In this document: one piece after another, positions 17,201 to 26,024 of the stretch
Numbering within the stretch: the stretch's first letter is position 1
Layout: each line of letters opens with the position of its first letter
Assembly: GCA_036734105.1 (NCBI GenBank)
Contig: DAIMZH010000011.1
Location: 19,411 to 83,410, forward strand
DNA length: 64,000 nt
Source of the DNA: Azoarcus_F sp036734105
Lineage (GTDB): Bacteria > Pseudomonadota > Gammaproteobacteria > Burkholderiales > Rhodocyclaceae
Direction: 5' to 3'
Notes under the pieces: generated by a model
What the model was told of the DNA's origin: nothing
What the model saw: the letters and a program-made list of their open reading frames with translations, nothing else
Databases searched by the model: none
Position numbers and translations under genes: made by a program

Positions 17201-18706
17201 GTGAAAACCTCCGACATCGCCGCCCTGCTGGACGAACCGGCCTGTGCGCACAACAAGAAGGAGAAATCCGGCTGCGCGCGCCCCAAACCCGGCGCATCGG
17301 CAGGCGGGGGCGCTTTTGACGGGGCACAGATTGCCTTGCTGCCAATCGCCGATGTCGCCCACATTGTGCACGGCCCTATCGCCTGCGCCGGTAATTCATG
17401 GGACAACCGGGGCACCCGTTCGTCCGGGCCAGAGCTGTTTCGCATTGGCATGACCACCGACCTGTCCGAACAGGACGTGATCATGGGGCGTGGCGAAAAG
17501 CGCTTGTTTCATGGCATCAAGCAGGCGGTGGAGCGATACCACCCGGCGGCGGTGTTCGTTTACAACACCTGCGTGCCCGCGCTGATTGGCGACGATGTCG
17601 AGGCGGTGTGCAAGCAGGCTGCCGAACGCTGGAACGTGCCGGTGGTGCCGATAGACTGCGCTGGCTTCTATGGCACCAAGAATCTCGGCAACCGCATCGC
17701 TGGCGAGGCCATGGTCAAGCACGTGATCGGCACCCGCGAGCCCGACCCCCTGCCTGCCGATCGCATTCCCGATGGCATCAAGGTGCACAACATCAACCTC
17801 ATCGGCGAATACAACATCGCCGGTGAGCTGTGGTATCTGACCCCGCTTTTTGATGAGCTTGGCATCCGCGTCCTGTGCACGCTGTCTGGCGACGCCCGTT
17901 TTCACGAAGTGCAGACCATGCACCGGGCCGAGGTGAACATGCTGGTGTGCGCCAAAGCGATGATCAACGTCGCCCGAAAGATGGAAGAGCGATATGCGAC
18001 TCCCTGGTTCGAGGGCAGTTTTTACGGCATCACCGACACCAGTCAGGCTTTGCGCGATATCGCCCGAATCGTCGACGACCCCGATTTGATCGAACGCACC
18101 GAGGCGCTGATCAGGCGCGAAGAAGCGCGCGCCCGCGCCGAGCTCGATGTGTGGCGCCCACGCCTGGCAGGCAAGCGGGTGCTGTTGTTCACCGGCGGGG
18201 TCAAGTCGTGGTCGGTAGTGTCGGCGCTGCAAGACTTGGGCATGAACGTGGTTGCCAGTGGCACCAAGAAATCCACCGAGGAAGACAAGGCACGCATTCT
18301 TGAGCTGATGGGCGATAACACCATCATGCTCAACAGCGAGGGCGCGCGCGACCTGCTCAATGCGGTGTATGAACTCAAGGCCGACATCCTGATCGCCGGT
18401 GGACGCAACTTGTACACCGCACTCAAGGCGCGCCTGCCCTTTCTCGATATCAACCAGGAGCGCGAGTTTGGCTACGCCGGTTACGAGGGCATGAAGGAGC
18501 TGGTGCGCCAGCTCGCGCTGACGCTTGAGAGCCCGGTGTGGGAGGCGGTGCGCAAGCCCGCGCCGTGGGCCAGCCGCGCCATGGTGGTGGCCGGCCCGGA
18601 GATGGGCGACAGCCCGGACGCTGAGGATGCGGAAGATGCAGAGGACGCCGCGCGCAGTGCGGACTTCGGCTCGTCAGCATCAGACCACGCCCACAACGCC
18701 GCCTGA
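17201..18706 (+). CDS. nifE: nitrogenase FeMo-co scaffold protein NifE
   Basis: Alpha-like subunit of the NifEN scaffold on which the NifB product becomes FeMo-co; cytoplasmic, 501 residues. Cluster cysteines are in GPIACAGNSWDNRG, VYNTCVPALIGDD and VVPIDCAGFYG, and the family sequence INQEREFGYAGYEGM is near residue 425. GTG at 17201 is chosen because GGAG lies seven bases upstream and because the predicted transcription start is near 17178; the longer frame from 17069 would start upstream of the promoter. The last 45 residues are a low-complexity acidic tail. nifN follows after 12 bases. Confidence 0.93.
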   Translation: MKTSDIAALLDEPACAHNKKEKSGCARPKPGASAGGGAFDGAQIALLPIADVAHIVHGPIACAGNSWDNRGTRSSGPELFRIGMTTDLSEQDVIMGRGEKRLFHGIKQAVERYHPAAVFVYNTCVPALIGDDVEAVCKQAAERWNVPVVPIDCAGFYGTKNLGNRIAGEAMVKHVIGTREPDPLPADRIPDGIKVHNINLIGEYNIAGELWYLTPLFDELGIRVLCTLSGDARFHEVQTMHRAEVNMLVCAKAMINVARKMEERYATPWFEGSFYGITDTSQALRDIARIVDDPDLIERTEALIRREEARARAELDVWRPRLAGKRVLLFTGGVKSWSVVSALQDLGMNVVASGTKKSTEEDKARILELMGDNTIMLNSEGARDLLNAVYELKADILIAGGRNLYTALKARLPFLDINQEREFGYAGYEGMKELVRQLALTLESPVWEAVRKPAPWASRAMVVAGPEMGDSPDAEDAEDAEDAARSADFGSSASDHAHNAA

Positions 18707-18718
18707 AGGAGCCCGACC

Positions 18719-20119
18719 ATGGCAGAAATCATCCGTCACCCCAAGGCCTTGTCGGTGAGCCCGCTCAAGGCATCCGCCCCGGCAGGGGCTGCGCTGGCGT
18801 TCATGGGCATCAACCGTGGCATGCCGATCTTCCACGGCTCGCAGGGCTGCACCGCGTTCGCCAAGGTGTTCTTCGTGCGCCATTTCCGCGAGCCAATTCC
18901 GTTGCAGACCACCGCGATGGACCAGGTGGCGACCGTGATGAACGCCGACGACAATGTTGTACAAGCGCTTGCCACCGTCTGCGGAAAAAGCAAGCCCTCG
19001 CTGGTTGGACTGGCCACCACTGCACTGGCCGAAACCCAGGGCACCGACATCGCACGCCTGGTGCGCGAGTTTCGCGCCAAACACCCGGAGTTTGACCATA
19101 TCCCTGTAGCCGCAGTGAACACGCCGGACTTTGCCGGCAGCCTTGAAACCGGCTACGCCACCGCGCTAAAGGGCATTCTTGAGGCTACCGTACCGCAAAC
19201 CAGCGGCACTGGACGCGCAGGCAAACGCAAAAAACAGGTCAATCTGCTGCTTGGTGCGCACATGACACCGGGCGACGTGGAGGCGATCAAGGACTGGGTC
19301 GAAGCTTTTGGTTTGCGCCCGGTGGCAGTGCCAGACCTGGCCGATTCGCTGGACGGTCATCTGATCGCAGAGGACTTCATCCCGGTCACGCTGGGCGGCA
19401 CGCCGATCTCGGAACTGGCGACGCTGGGCGAGGCAATCGCCACCATCGTCATCGGACGTTCGCTGAAGGGCGCGGCGGATCTGCTCGCGGAACGCAGCGG
19501 CGTACCCGACCATCGCTTTGACGGCTTGATGGGGCTGGAGTCCTGCGACCGCTTCACCATGTTGCTCGCCGAAATGGCCGGTATGAAGGTGCCTGAGCGG
19601 CTGGAGCGTCAGCGCGCCCAGTTGCAGGACGCCATGGTGGACACGCACTTCATGACCGGATTGCGTCGTATCGGGGTGGCAGGCGAACCCGACCTGCTGC
19701 ACCAGATCACCACGCTGCTAGCCAGCATGGGTGCCGAAGTGGTGGCTGCAGTGTCACCAATCAAGGCACCGATTCTGGCGGAACTGCCAACCCTGCAGGC
19801 GCACATCGGCGATCTGGAAGACCTGGAGGATCTAGCCCGCGCAAGCGGCGCTGAGCTCCTCGTTGGCAACTCACACCTGCTCGCCAGTGCACAGCGTCTT
19901 GGCGTGCCCTTGTTGCGCATCGGCATGCCGCAATACGACATGGTGGGCGCTTACTGCAAAACCTGGGTGGGCTACCGGGGCACCCGGCAAGCCCTTTTCG
20001 ATCTGGCCAACCTGGTGCTGCAACATCATGAACACATCGCCCCAAGACCCTCGATCTTCGCCATCAGGCACGGAGAGGCCAATGCCACCTCGCCGACGGC
20101 ACTTGCGGCTGGTCACTGA
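18719..20119 (+). CDS. nifN: nitrogenase FeMo-co scaffold protein NifN
   Basis: Beta-like subunit of the NifEN complex, 466 residues. It has the NifN start KALSVSPLKASAPAGAALAF and the MPIFHGSQGCTAFAKVFFVRHF motif with the cluster Cys. Downstream motifs include ATTALAETQGTDI and MPQYDMVGAYCKTWVGYRGTR. A good ribosome site (AAGGAG) precedes the ATG. Its 3' end overlaps the preferred nifX start by 38 bases, implying coupled translation. Confidence 0.93.
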   Translation: MAEIIRHPKALSVSPLKASAPAGAALAFMGINRGMPIFHGSQGCTAFAKVFFVRHFREPIPLQTTAMDQVATVMNADDNVVQALATVCGKSKPSLVGLATTALAETQGTDIARLVREFRAKHPEFDHIPVAAVNTPDFAGSLETGYATALKGILEATVPQTSGTGRAGKRKKQVNLLLGAHMTPGDVEAIKDWVEAFGLRPVAVPDLADSLDGHLIAEDFIPVTLGGTPISELATLGEAIATIVIGRSLKGAADLLAERSGVPDHRFDGLMGLESCDRFTMLLAEMAGMKVPERLERQRAQLQDAMVDTHFMTGLRRIGVAGEPDLLHQITTLLASMGAEVVAAVSPIKAPILAELPTLQAHIGDLEDLEDLARASGAELLVGNSHLLASAQRLGVPLLRIGMPQYDMVGAYCKTWVGYRGTRQALFDLANLVLQHHEHIAPRPSIFAIRHGEANATSPTALAAGH

Positions 20120-20570
20120 CGCCATGTCGCCCGCTACCAGCCCCGCCAGCATTCGACTCGCCTTTGCGAGCACGAATCGCAGCACGGTCAACCAGCACTT
20201 CGGCGCCACCGAGGCCTTTGCGGTTTTCGAAGTCGACGCCCACAGCGCGCAATTGGTTGAAGTCGCCGAGTTCATTGATGCCACACAGGACGGCAACGAC
20301 AACAAGCTACCGGCCAAGATCGCCACGCTGCATGGTTGCGCAGCAGTGTATTGCCTGGCGGTAGGTGCATCGGCGGTAAAGCAGTTGCTGGCTGCTGGCG
20401 TACAGCCGATCAAAGTCGACGATGACGCCTCAATCGACAAGCTCATCGCCGATCTTCAGCAAGAGCTCTGCAACGGCCCTGGCGGCTGGCTGGCCAAGGC
20501 GGTGAAGGCGCGTACGCCCGGAGACAGCGCGCGCTTTGACGCAATGGAAGCGGAGGGCTGGAGCGAATGA
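20082..20570 (+). CDS. nifX: FeMo-co carrier protein NifX
   Basis: NifX/NafY-type cofactor-binding protein that carries NifB-co or the VK cluster between NifB and NifEN. The fold motifs LAFASTNRSTVNQHFG and AVFEVDAH are visible, with the GVQPIKVDDDASIDKLI region at the end. I use ATG at 20082 (162 residues) since GGAGAGGCCA precedes it and NifX proteins commonly begin with an Arg-rich RRxLRLV segment; ATG at 20124 is the alternative. It overlaps nifN at its start and the RseC-like gene by ATGA at its end. Confidence 0.88.
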   Translation: MPPRRRHLRLVTDAMSPATSPASIRLAFASTNRSTVNQHFGATEAFAVFEVDAHSAQLVEVAEFIDATQDGNDNKLPAKIATLHGCAAVYCLAVGASAVKQLLAAGVQPIKVDDDASIDKLIADLQQELCNGPGGWLAKAVKARTPGDSARFDAMEAEGWSE

Positions 20571-21040
20571 GCGCATCGGGCGATCACCACACTGCAGCGA
20601 CCATGCTGACGCGGACTGGCCGGGTAGTGTCGGCGCACGCCTCACACATTGTCGTCCGATTTGAGCGGGAGTCGGCATGTTCGTCGTGTCGCGCAGCCAA
20701 GGCGTGTGGCGGCAACATCAGCACCAGCGACCTGGTGCTGCCACAACCAGCAAATCACACACTCTACCCCGGCGATTTGGTGCAGGTCGGCGTGGCTGAA
20801 GGTAGCGCACTGCGCTCGACCATCATCGCATACATCACCCCCTTGGCTGGCTTGCTGACTGGCATGGCGCTGGCCAGCGTCATCGGCCTGAGCGATGGTC
20901 TGGTGGCGCTTGCCAGCCTGCTCGGCCTGGGCATCGGTTTTTTTGCCATGCGTCGTTTAGCACTCAGGCCAGGCAATCGCATTACCCCGATATTGCTCGA
21001 AGCAAACACTTCCGGAAAACCCAAGGAGAACCACTCATGA
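20567..21040 (+). CDS. RseC/MucC-family membrane protein in the nifENX operon
   Basis: Protein of 157 residues with a beta-rich N-terminal domain containing ACSSCRAAKACGG (three Cys, possible Fe-S or metal site) and two membrane helices at about 84-105 and 110-128. The family includes RseC, encoded in the SoxR-reducing Rsx/Rnf context. In this genome an Rnf complex is encoded at 49247, so this protein may assist Rnf or its cluster assembly at the membrane; that link is inference. It overlaps nifX and the DUF269 gene by ATGA on both sides. Confidence 0.8.
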   Translation: MSASGDHHTAATMLTRTGRVVSAHASHIVVRFERESACSSCRAAKACGGNISTSDLVLPQPANHTLYPGDLVQVGVAEGSALRSTIIAYITPLAGLLTGMALASVIGLSDGLVALASLLGLGIGFFAMRRLALRPGNRITPILLEANTSGKPKENHS

Positions 21041-21510
21041 ATGCTACTGCGATTGTCCCAGAGATCAGCCCCGAGCTCGCAAACTCGGACTTCATCAAGG
21101 AAATGTCACGCCAGACGCGCGCGGTGGATAGCTATGGCAGCTACGATGGCTGGCCGGACGACAGAGTGCTCGCGCCCTACATCGTCACCAAGGAGCAGCG
21201 CCGCGAGATCCCTGTGATCGGTGATCCGGACGACATCATCCTGGCTCGCATCAAGGCCTACCACAACGCCATCGCTGTGCTGATCGAGAAGGCGTGCGGT
21301 CACATGGCGGTGCCGTTGATCAACATCAGCCACGAAGGCTTCGGACGCGCACTGATCACCGTGGGCAAGCTCGTCGTCATGGACCGGACCTTGCGCGACG
21401 TGCACCGCTTTGGTTTTGAAAGTTACTCGAAGATGAAGGACGACTGCGACAAACACCTCTCTGTCGCGCTCGAGATCATAGGCAAATACCCGGACATCGC
21501 CGGACTGTAA
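21037..21510 (+). CDS. NifX-associated protein (DUF269)
   Basis: Nif-specific protein of 157 residues found next to nifX in most diazotrophs; biochemical role not established. Family features are visible: DFIKEMSRQTRAVDSYG and a long amphipathic helix ARIKAYHNAIAVLIEK, then the HRFGFESYSKMKDDCDKH segment. It overlaps the RseC-like gene and is followed by the CCE_0567-type gene after 12 bases, the usual order. Confidence 0.88.
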   Translation: MNATAIVPEISPELANSDFIKEMSRQTRAVDSYGSYDGWPDDRVLAPYIVTKEQRREIPVIGDPDDIILARIKAYHNAIAVLIEKACGHMAVPLINISHEGFGRALITVGKLVVMDRTLRDVHRFGFESYSKMKDDCDKHLSVALEIIGKYPDIAGL

Positions 21511-21522
21511 GGAGCAAGAGTC

Positions 21523-21735
21523 ATGACCGAAGAAGAAATCAAGGCGCTTGAAAAGGAGGTCAGAACACTCAAGCGCAAATCGCAGGAATGGGCATCGCAG
21601 ATGCACGACCTGGTCGAAGACCGCCTGCCGGCCGGTTACGAAGAAATCCCCACAATGGCGCAATCAACTTATCAGGCTTGCCAGGCGTGGGCCGAGGCCA
21701 ATGCACGCCTGCAGGCCGCCACCGCCGAGGCCTGA
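21523..21735 (+). CDS. CCE_0567-family nif-associated small protein
   Basis: Protein of 70 residues, largely helical, with the family pattern EEEIKALEKEVRTLKRKSQEWA and then DRLPAGYEEIP. The structurally known Cyanothece homologue is a small alpha-helical protein and the function is unknown; it is nearly always beside the DUF269 gene, as here. AAGGAG precedes the ATG. Confidence 0.85.
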   Translation: MTEEEIKALEKEVRTLKRKSQEWASQMHDLVEDRLPAGYEEIPTMAQSTYQACQAWAEANARLQAATAEA

Positions 21736-21828
21736 CCCAGCCAACTCCAATACACACCCAACCCCAACCGTCGGACGCAAGCAGGCACAGCCAAGCCCGC
21801 GTCGTCCGCTCCCTCGAAAGGAATCAGC

Positions 21829-22119
21829 ATGAACATGATCACTGGCTTGACCCGGGGAGGCGCGGACTGGACACCTCAGTTCGTGCTGCAACTGGACCAG
21901 AAAAAATGCATAGGCTGTGGCCGTTGTTACAAGGTGTGCCCGCGTAATGTATTCGATCTGGTCGAACGCGAAGACGACGACATGGACGACGATCTCGATG
22001 ACGACAACATGATGGTCATGGCACTGGCTGATGCGCTCGACTGCATAGGCTGTGGCGCCTGTTCACGGGTTTGCCCCAAGGCTTGCCACACTCACGGCCC
22101 ATCGCCGGTTGCAGCCTGA
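21829..22119 (+). CDS. fdxB: nif-specific ferredoxin III (2[4Fe-4S])
   Basis: Ferredoxin of 96 residues with two four-cysteine motifs, CIGCGRCYKVCP (from about residue 27) and CIGCGACSRVCP (from about residue 70). Between them is a strongly acidic insert of Asp and Glu (about residues 45-60) typical of FdxB. It is likely an electron donor for cofactor synthesis. Last gene of the nifE operon. Confidence 0.9.
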   Translation: MNMITGLTRGGADWTPQFVLQLDQKKCIGCGRCYKVCPRNVFDLVEREDDDMDDDLDDDNMMVMALADALDCIGCGACSRVCPKACHTHGPSPVAA

Positions 22120-22151
22120 CGCTCATTGCTGCGGTCAATCGACAATGTCTG

Positions 22152-22167
22152 TGTGGGAAACCCAACA
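22152..22167 (+). promoter_or_regulatory. NifA upstream activator site for the iscA-nifUSV operon
   Basis: TGTGGGAAACCCAACA fits TGT-N10-ACA. The interior GGGAAACCC is itself nearly palindromic. It is 84 bases upstream of the -24 element at 22251. Confidence 0.7.
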
Positions 22168-22250
22168 AAGCCGCCCGCAGGTATCTTTCACGACACCCCA
22201 CAGGCAGCAAAACCCTACATTATTTCAACAACTTGGAAAATAAGGCCGAT

Positions 22251-22266
22251 TGGCACGGGGTTTGCA
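22251..22266 (+). promoter_or_regulatory. sigma54 promoter of the iscA-nifU operon
   Basis: TGGCACGGGGTTTGCA matches the -24/-12 consensus fully. The start of transcription is expected near 22277, 28 bases before the ATG at 22305. Confidence 0.88.
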
Positions 22267-22304
22267 CATACAAGCTCATGACCCCAACCCCCGGAGAGAC
22301 CGAC

Positions 22305-22628
22305 ATGTTGAACCTGACCCCCAGCGCGCTGAACGCCATCAACCGTTTCATCTCCTCCTCGGCCGACCCAGTCGCGGGTCTGCGCATTCATGTGCAGGGC
22401 GGTGGTTGCTCAGGCCTGCAGTACGGCATGAAGCTCGAAGCCGAGAGCGCCGAAGACGACACCATCGTCGAGCTTGATGGCATCACCCTTATCGTCGATC
22501 CATTCTCCGCGCCGATGCTGGCCGGGGTCACGGTCGATTTTGTGGAGTCGTTGAGCGGCTCCGGCTTCAAGTTCGAAAACCCGAATGCCTCCGGCGGTTG
22601 CGCCTGTGGCCAGTCCTTTTCCGCCTGA
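22305..22628 (+). CDS. HesB/IscA-type Fe-S assembly protein of the nif operon
   Basis: A-type carrier of 107 residues (NifIscA) with the three conserved cysteines: GGGCSGLQYG near residue 35 and ASGGCACGQSF at the C-terminus. It would pass Fe-S clusters or iron to NifU targets. ATG 22305 has GGAGA upstream and fits the predicted transcript. nifU follows after 17 bases. Confidence 0.88.
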   Translation: MLNLTPSALNAINRFISSSADPVAGLRIHVQGGGCSGLQYGMKLEAESAEDDTIVELDGITLIVDPFSAPMLAGVTVDFVESLSGSGFKFENPNASGGCACGQSFSA

Positions 22629-22645
22629 GCGCAAGGAGAACAGCC

Positions 22646-23536
22646 ATGTGGGATTATTCCGAAACCGTCAAGGAGCATTTCTACAACCCGCGCAACGCCG
22701 GTGCGTTGCCGGAGGCCAACGCCATCGGCGAGGTCGGATCGATCTCCTGTGGCGATGCGTTGCGCCTCATGCTCAAGGTCGATGACAGCAACCAGACCAT
22801 TGTGGACGCCTCCTTCCAGACCTTTGGCTGCGGCTCTGCGATTGCGTCCAGCTCGGCGCTAACCGAGATCATCAAGGGTAAGACACTGGAACAGGCGCTG
22901 GCAGTCAGCAACCAGGACATCGCCGACTTTCTCGGTGGTCTGCCACCCGAGAAGATGCACTGCTCGGTGATGGGGCGCGAGGCGCTGCAGGCCGCCATCG
23001 CCAACTACCGTGGCGAGGTGTGGGCCGACGACCACGAGGAAGGCGCGCTGATCTGCAAGTGCTTTGCCATTGATGCGGTGCTCATCGAGGACACCATACG
23101 CGCCAACAACCTGTGCAGTGTGGAACAGGTCACCAACTACACCAAGGCCGGTGGCGGTTGCTCTTCCTGCCACGAAGGCATAGAGGAAATCCTTGCCAAG
23201 GTGCTGGCCGAGCGCGGCGAAGAGTTCAAGGTTGCACCGCCTCCGGCAAAAAAGGTGCCGGGCAAAATGACCACCCTGGAACGTATCCGCAAAATTGAGC
23301 AGGTCATCGAAAAGGCCCGCCCCAACCTGCAGCGCGACCACGGCGACATTGAGCTGGTCGACGTCGACGGCAAAACCATTTATGTGTCCATGAAGGGCGC
23401 CTGCGCTGGCTGCCAGATGGAAGCCGCCACCCTGGGCGGCGTGCAGGCACAGATGATCGAAGCACTTGGCGAGCTGGTCAAAATCGTGCCGGTCAAGGCA
23501 ACCGTCAAACTCACCCCGAACACCTTGTCCGCGTAA
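22646..23536 (+). CDS. nifU: nitrogenase Fe-S scaffold protein NifU
   Basis: Modular scaffold of 296 residues. The N-terminal IscU-like domain has Cys35, Cys62 and Cys106; the central [2Fe-2S] Bfd-like domain has CKC and CSSC near residues 137-175; the C-terminal Nfu domain has GACAGCQM near 255. It receives sulfur from NifS and builds clusters for NifH and for NifB. Start and spacing (GGAGAACAGCC ATG) are clear. Confidence 0.94.
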   Translation: MWDYSETVKEHFYNPRNAGALPEANAIGEVGSISCGDALRLMLKVDDSNQTIVDASFQTFGCGSAIASSSALTEIIKGKTLEQALAVSNQDIADFLGGLPPEKMHCSVMGREALQAAIANYRGEVWADDHEEGALICKCFAIDAVLIEDTIRANNLCSVEQVTNYTKAGGGCSSCHEGIEEILAKVLAERGEEFKVAPPPAKKVPGKMTTLERIRKIEQVIEKARPNLQRDHGDIELVDVDGKTIYVSMKGACAGCQMEAATLGGVQAQMIEALGELVKIVPVKATVKLTPNTLSA

Positions 23537-23554
23537 ACCGCGTTCTGGAGAGTC

Positions 23555-24781
23555 ATGATGAGCATCCCCAAGCTGACCCCAATCTACCTCGACAACAACG
23601 CCACGACGCGCTGCGCGCCCGAGGCGGTGGCGGCCATGCTGCCCTTTTTCACCGAGCAGTTCGGCAACCCCTCCTCCATGCACAGCTTCGGCGCAAAGGT
23701 CGGCCATGCAGTCAAGGCTGCACGCGCATCGGTGCAGCAACTGCTGGGTGCCGAGCACGACTCCGAGATCGTGTTCATGGCTGGCGGCACCGAAGCCGAC
23801 AACACCGCCATACTCTCCGCGCTCAAGGCCAACCCCGACCGCAAGGAGATCATCACCACCACGGTGGAGCACCACGCGGTGCTCCACCTGTGCGACCAGC
23901 TTGAGAAGGACGGCTACACCATTCACCGCCTCAAGGTGGACGGCAAGGGCCGCTTAAACCTCGACGACTACGCCAGATTACTCAGCGACAAGGTCGCGGT
24001 GGTGTCGGTAATGTGGGCCAATAACGAAACCGGCACCTATTTTCCGGTGGAAAAAATGGCGGCCATGGCCAATGCTGCCGGTGTGCTCTTCCATACCGAT
24101 GCGGTTCAGGCGGTCGGCAAGATCCCGCTCAATCTGGCGGATTCAGCCATAGACATGCTGTCGCTGTCCGGCCACAAACTGCATGGTCCCAAGGGCATAG
24201 GGGCGCTGTATCTGCGTCGGGGTGCTCGTTTTAGACCGCTGCTGCGCGGTGGCGGCCAGGAGCGAGGTCGTCGCGCCGGCACAGAGAACGTGCCCGCCAT
24301 CATCGGCCTGGGTGTCGCGGCCGAACTGGCCATGGAGCACCTGGCACTGGAAGACACCTACGTGCGTGCGCTGCGCAACAAGCTGCAAGCCGGCATCCTC
24401 GCCGCCGTTCCGCATGCCTTCGTCACTGGCGACCCCGACAACCGCCTGCCCAACACCCTGAATATCGCGTTCGAATACGTCGAAGGCGAAGCCATTCTGA
24501 TGCTGCTCAACAAACAGGGGATAGCGGCATCATCCGGTTCAGCCTGTACCTCGGGCTCACTGGAGCCATCGCATGTGATGCGCGCCATGGACATCCCCTA
24601 CACCGCCGCGCACGGCACCATCCGCTTCTCGCTGTCACGCGACAACACAGAAGCCGAGATCGATCGCGTCATCGAGGCCATGCCGGCCATCATCGCCCGG
24701 CTGCGCAAGCTCTCGCCATACTGGAGCGAAGACGGCCCGGTGACCGACCCCGAGAAAGCCTTCGCGCCGACCTACGCCTGA
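23555..24781 (+). CDS. nifS: cysteine desulfurase NifS
   Basis: PLP enzyme of 408 residues converting cysteine to alanine with transfer of sulfur to NifU. The PLP lysine is in SLSGHKLHGPKG near residue 207, the TEADN motif near 75, and the active-site Cys in ASSGSACTSGS near 328. Two ATG codons lie in tandem at 23555 and 23558; GGAGAG precedes them. nifV follows 37 bases later. Confidence 0.94.
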   Translation: MMSIPKLTPIYLDNNATTRCAPEAVAAMLPFFTEQFGNPSSMHSFGAKVGHAVKAARASVQQLLGAEHDSEIVFMAGGTEADNTAILSALKANPDRKEIITTTVEHHAVLHLCDQLEKDGYTIHRLKVDGKGRLNLDDYARLLSDKVAVVSVMWANNETGTYFPVEKMAAMANAAGVLFHTDAVQAVGKIPLNLADSAIDMLSLSGHKLHGPKGIGALYLRRGARFRPLLRGGGQERGRRAGTENVPAIIGLGVAAELAMEHLALEDTYVRALRNKLQAGILAAVPHAFVTGDPDNRLPNTLNIAFEYVEGEAILMLLNKQGIAASSGSACTSGSLEPSHVMRAMDIPYTAAHGTIRFSLSRDNTEAEIDRVIEAMPAIIARLRKLSPYWSEDGPVTDPEKAFAPTYA

Positions 24782-24818
24782 CCCACCCTCCCCTCCCGCA
24801 AGCCCGCAGGAACACGCC

Positions 24819-26024
24819 ATGTCCTTACCGGTATGCATTGACGACACCACTCTGCGCGACGGCGAACAATCGGCCGGGGTGGCCTTCACACAAAGCGAGA
24901 AGTGCAGCATCGCCGCCATTCTGGCCGAAATTGGCATAGCCGAACTGGAGATCGGCATTCCGGCCATGGGCGCAGAAGAATGCGACGATATCCGCGCCAT
25001 GTCAGACAGGCTCAAGGCCGATGGGCACGACACCCGCTTAATCGTGTGGGGTCGGCTCACCGGGAGCGACATTGACGCCTGTCGCGGCTTGCCGGTGCAT
25101 ATGCTGGAGCTGTCGGTGCCAGTCTCGGATCAACAAATCCGTCACAAACTCGGCACCCATCGTGACGAAGTGCTGGCCCGCATTGCACGCTGGGTGCCGG
25201 TGGCGCGTGCCGCAGGCTTTGACGTGGGCATAGGCGGCGAGGACGCCTCGCGCGCAGACCCATGCTTTCTGGTCGAAGTAGCGCAGGCGGCAGAAGCCGC
25301 CGGGGCGCGGCGCTTCCGCTTTGCCGACACACTGGGCGTGCTTGACCCCTTTGCCACCTACGACGTGATCGCGCGCTTGCGTGCAGCAAGCAGCATCGAG
25401 CTCGAAATGCACGCCCATGACGACCTGGGGCTGGCGACTGCCAACACCCTGGCAGCGGTACGCGCCGGCGCCACCCACGTAAACACCACGGTAAACGGCC
25501 TGGGCGAACGTGCCGGCAACGCCGCCCTGGAAGAAGTGGCACTTGGCCTGCGTCAGTTTCATGGCCTGGAGCGAGTCATCAACTTTGGTCGACTGCTCGA
25601 AGCCTCCGAGGCCGTGGCACGCGCCTCCGGACGCCCGGTCGGCTGGCACAAGAGCCTGGTCGGCGAAGGCGTATTCACCCACGAGGCGGGTATCCATGTA
25701 GACGGCTTGCTCAAGGACCCCGCCAATTATCAGGGCGTCGACCCTGCCCTGCTGGGACGCAGCCACCGCCTGCTGCTCGGCAAGCACTCCGGCGCACGAG
25801 GGGTGATGGCTGCCTATGCCGCGCTTGGCATTCACCTGGCTGATGGCGAATCAGCCTGTCTGCTGGCACGGGTGCGTGCCTTTGCCAGTCGCATGAAGCG
25901 CGCGCCTGACACCCGCGAACTGCATCAATTCCATGCGGAACTCAAGCACACCCGCGCGCGCTGCGGAACCCTGCTCCAGCCTGTCACGCCAGCGTCGACA
26001 CTCACCAACAGGCAATTGACATGA
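24819..26024 (+). CDS. nifV: homocitrate synthase NifV
   Basis: Condenses acetyl-CoA with 2-oxoglutarate to give R-homocitrate, the organic ligand of FeMo-co; 401 residues. TIM-barrel motifs are DDTTLRDGEQSAGVAF near the start, the metal HxH in MHAHDDLGLATAN near residue 195 and the GLGERAGNAALEEV stretch near 225. It overlaps the cysE start by four bases. Confidence 0.92.
   Translation: MSLPVCIDDTTLRDGEQSAGVAFTQSEKCSIAAILAEIGIAELEIGIPAMGAEECDDIRAMSDRLKADGHDTRLIVWGRLTGSDIDACRGLPVHMLELSVPVSDQQIRHKLGTHRDEVLARIARWVPVARAAGFDVGIGGEDASRADPCFLVEVAQAAEAAGARRFRFADTLGVLDPFATYDVIARLRAASSIELEMHAHDDLGLATANTLAAVRAGATHVNTTVNGLGERAGNAALEEVALGLRQFHGLERVINFGRLLEASEAVARASGRPVGWHKSLVGEGVFTHEAGIHVDGLLKDPANYQGVDPALLGRSHRLLLGKHSGARGVMAAYAALGIHLADGESACLLARVRAFASRMKRAPDTRELHQFHAELKHTRARCGTLLQPVTPASTLTNRQLT

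Noticed and set aside
22859..23926. Minus-strand open frame of 355 codons
   Set aside because: Shadow of nifU and nifS; composition fits complementary GC-rich coding DNA.
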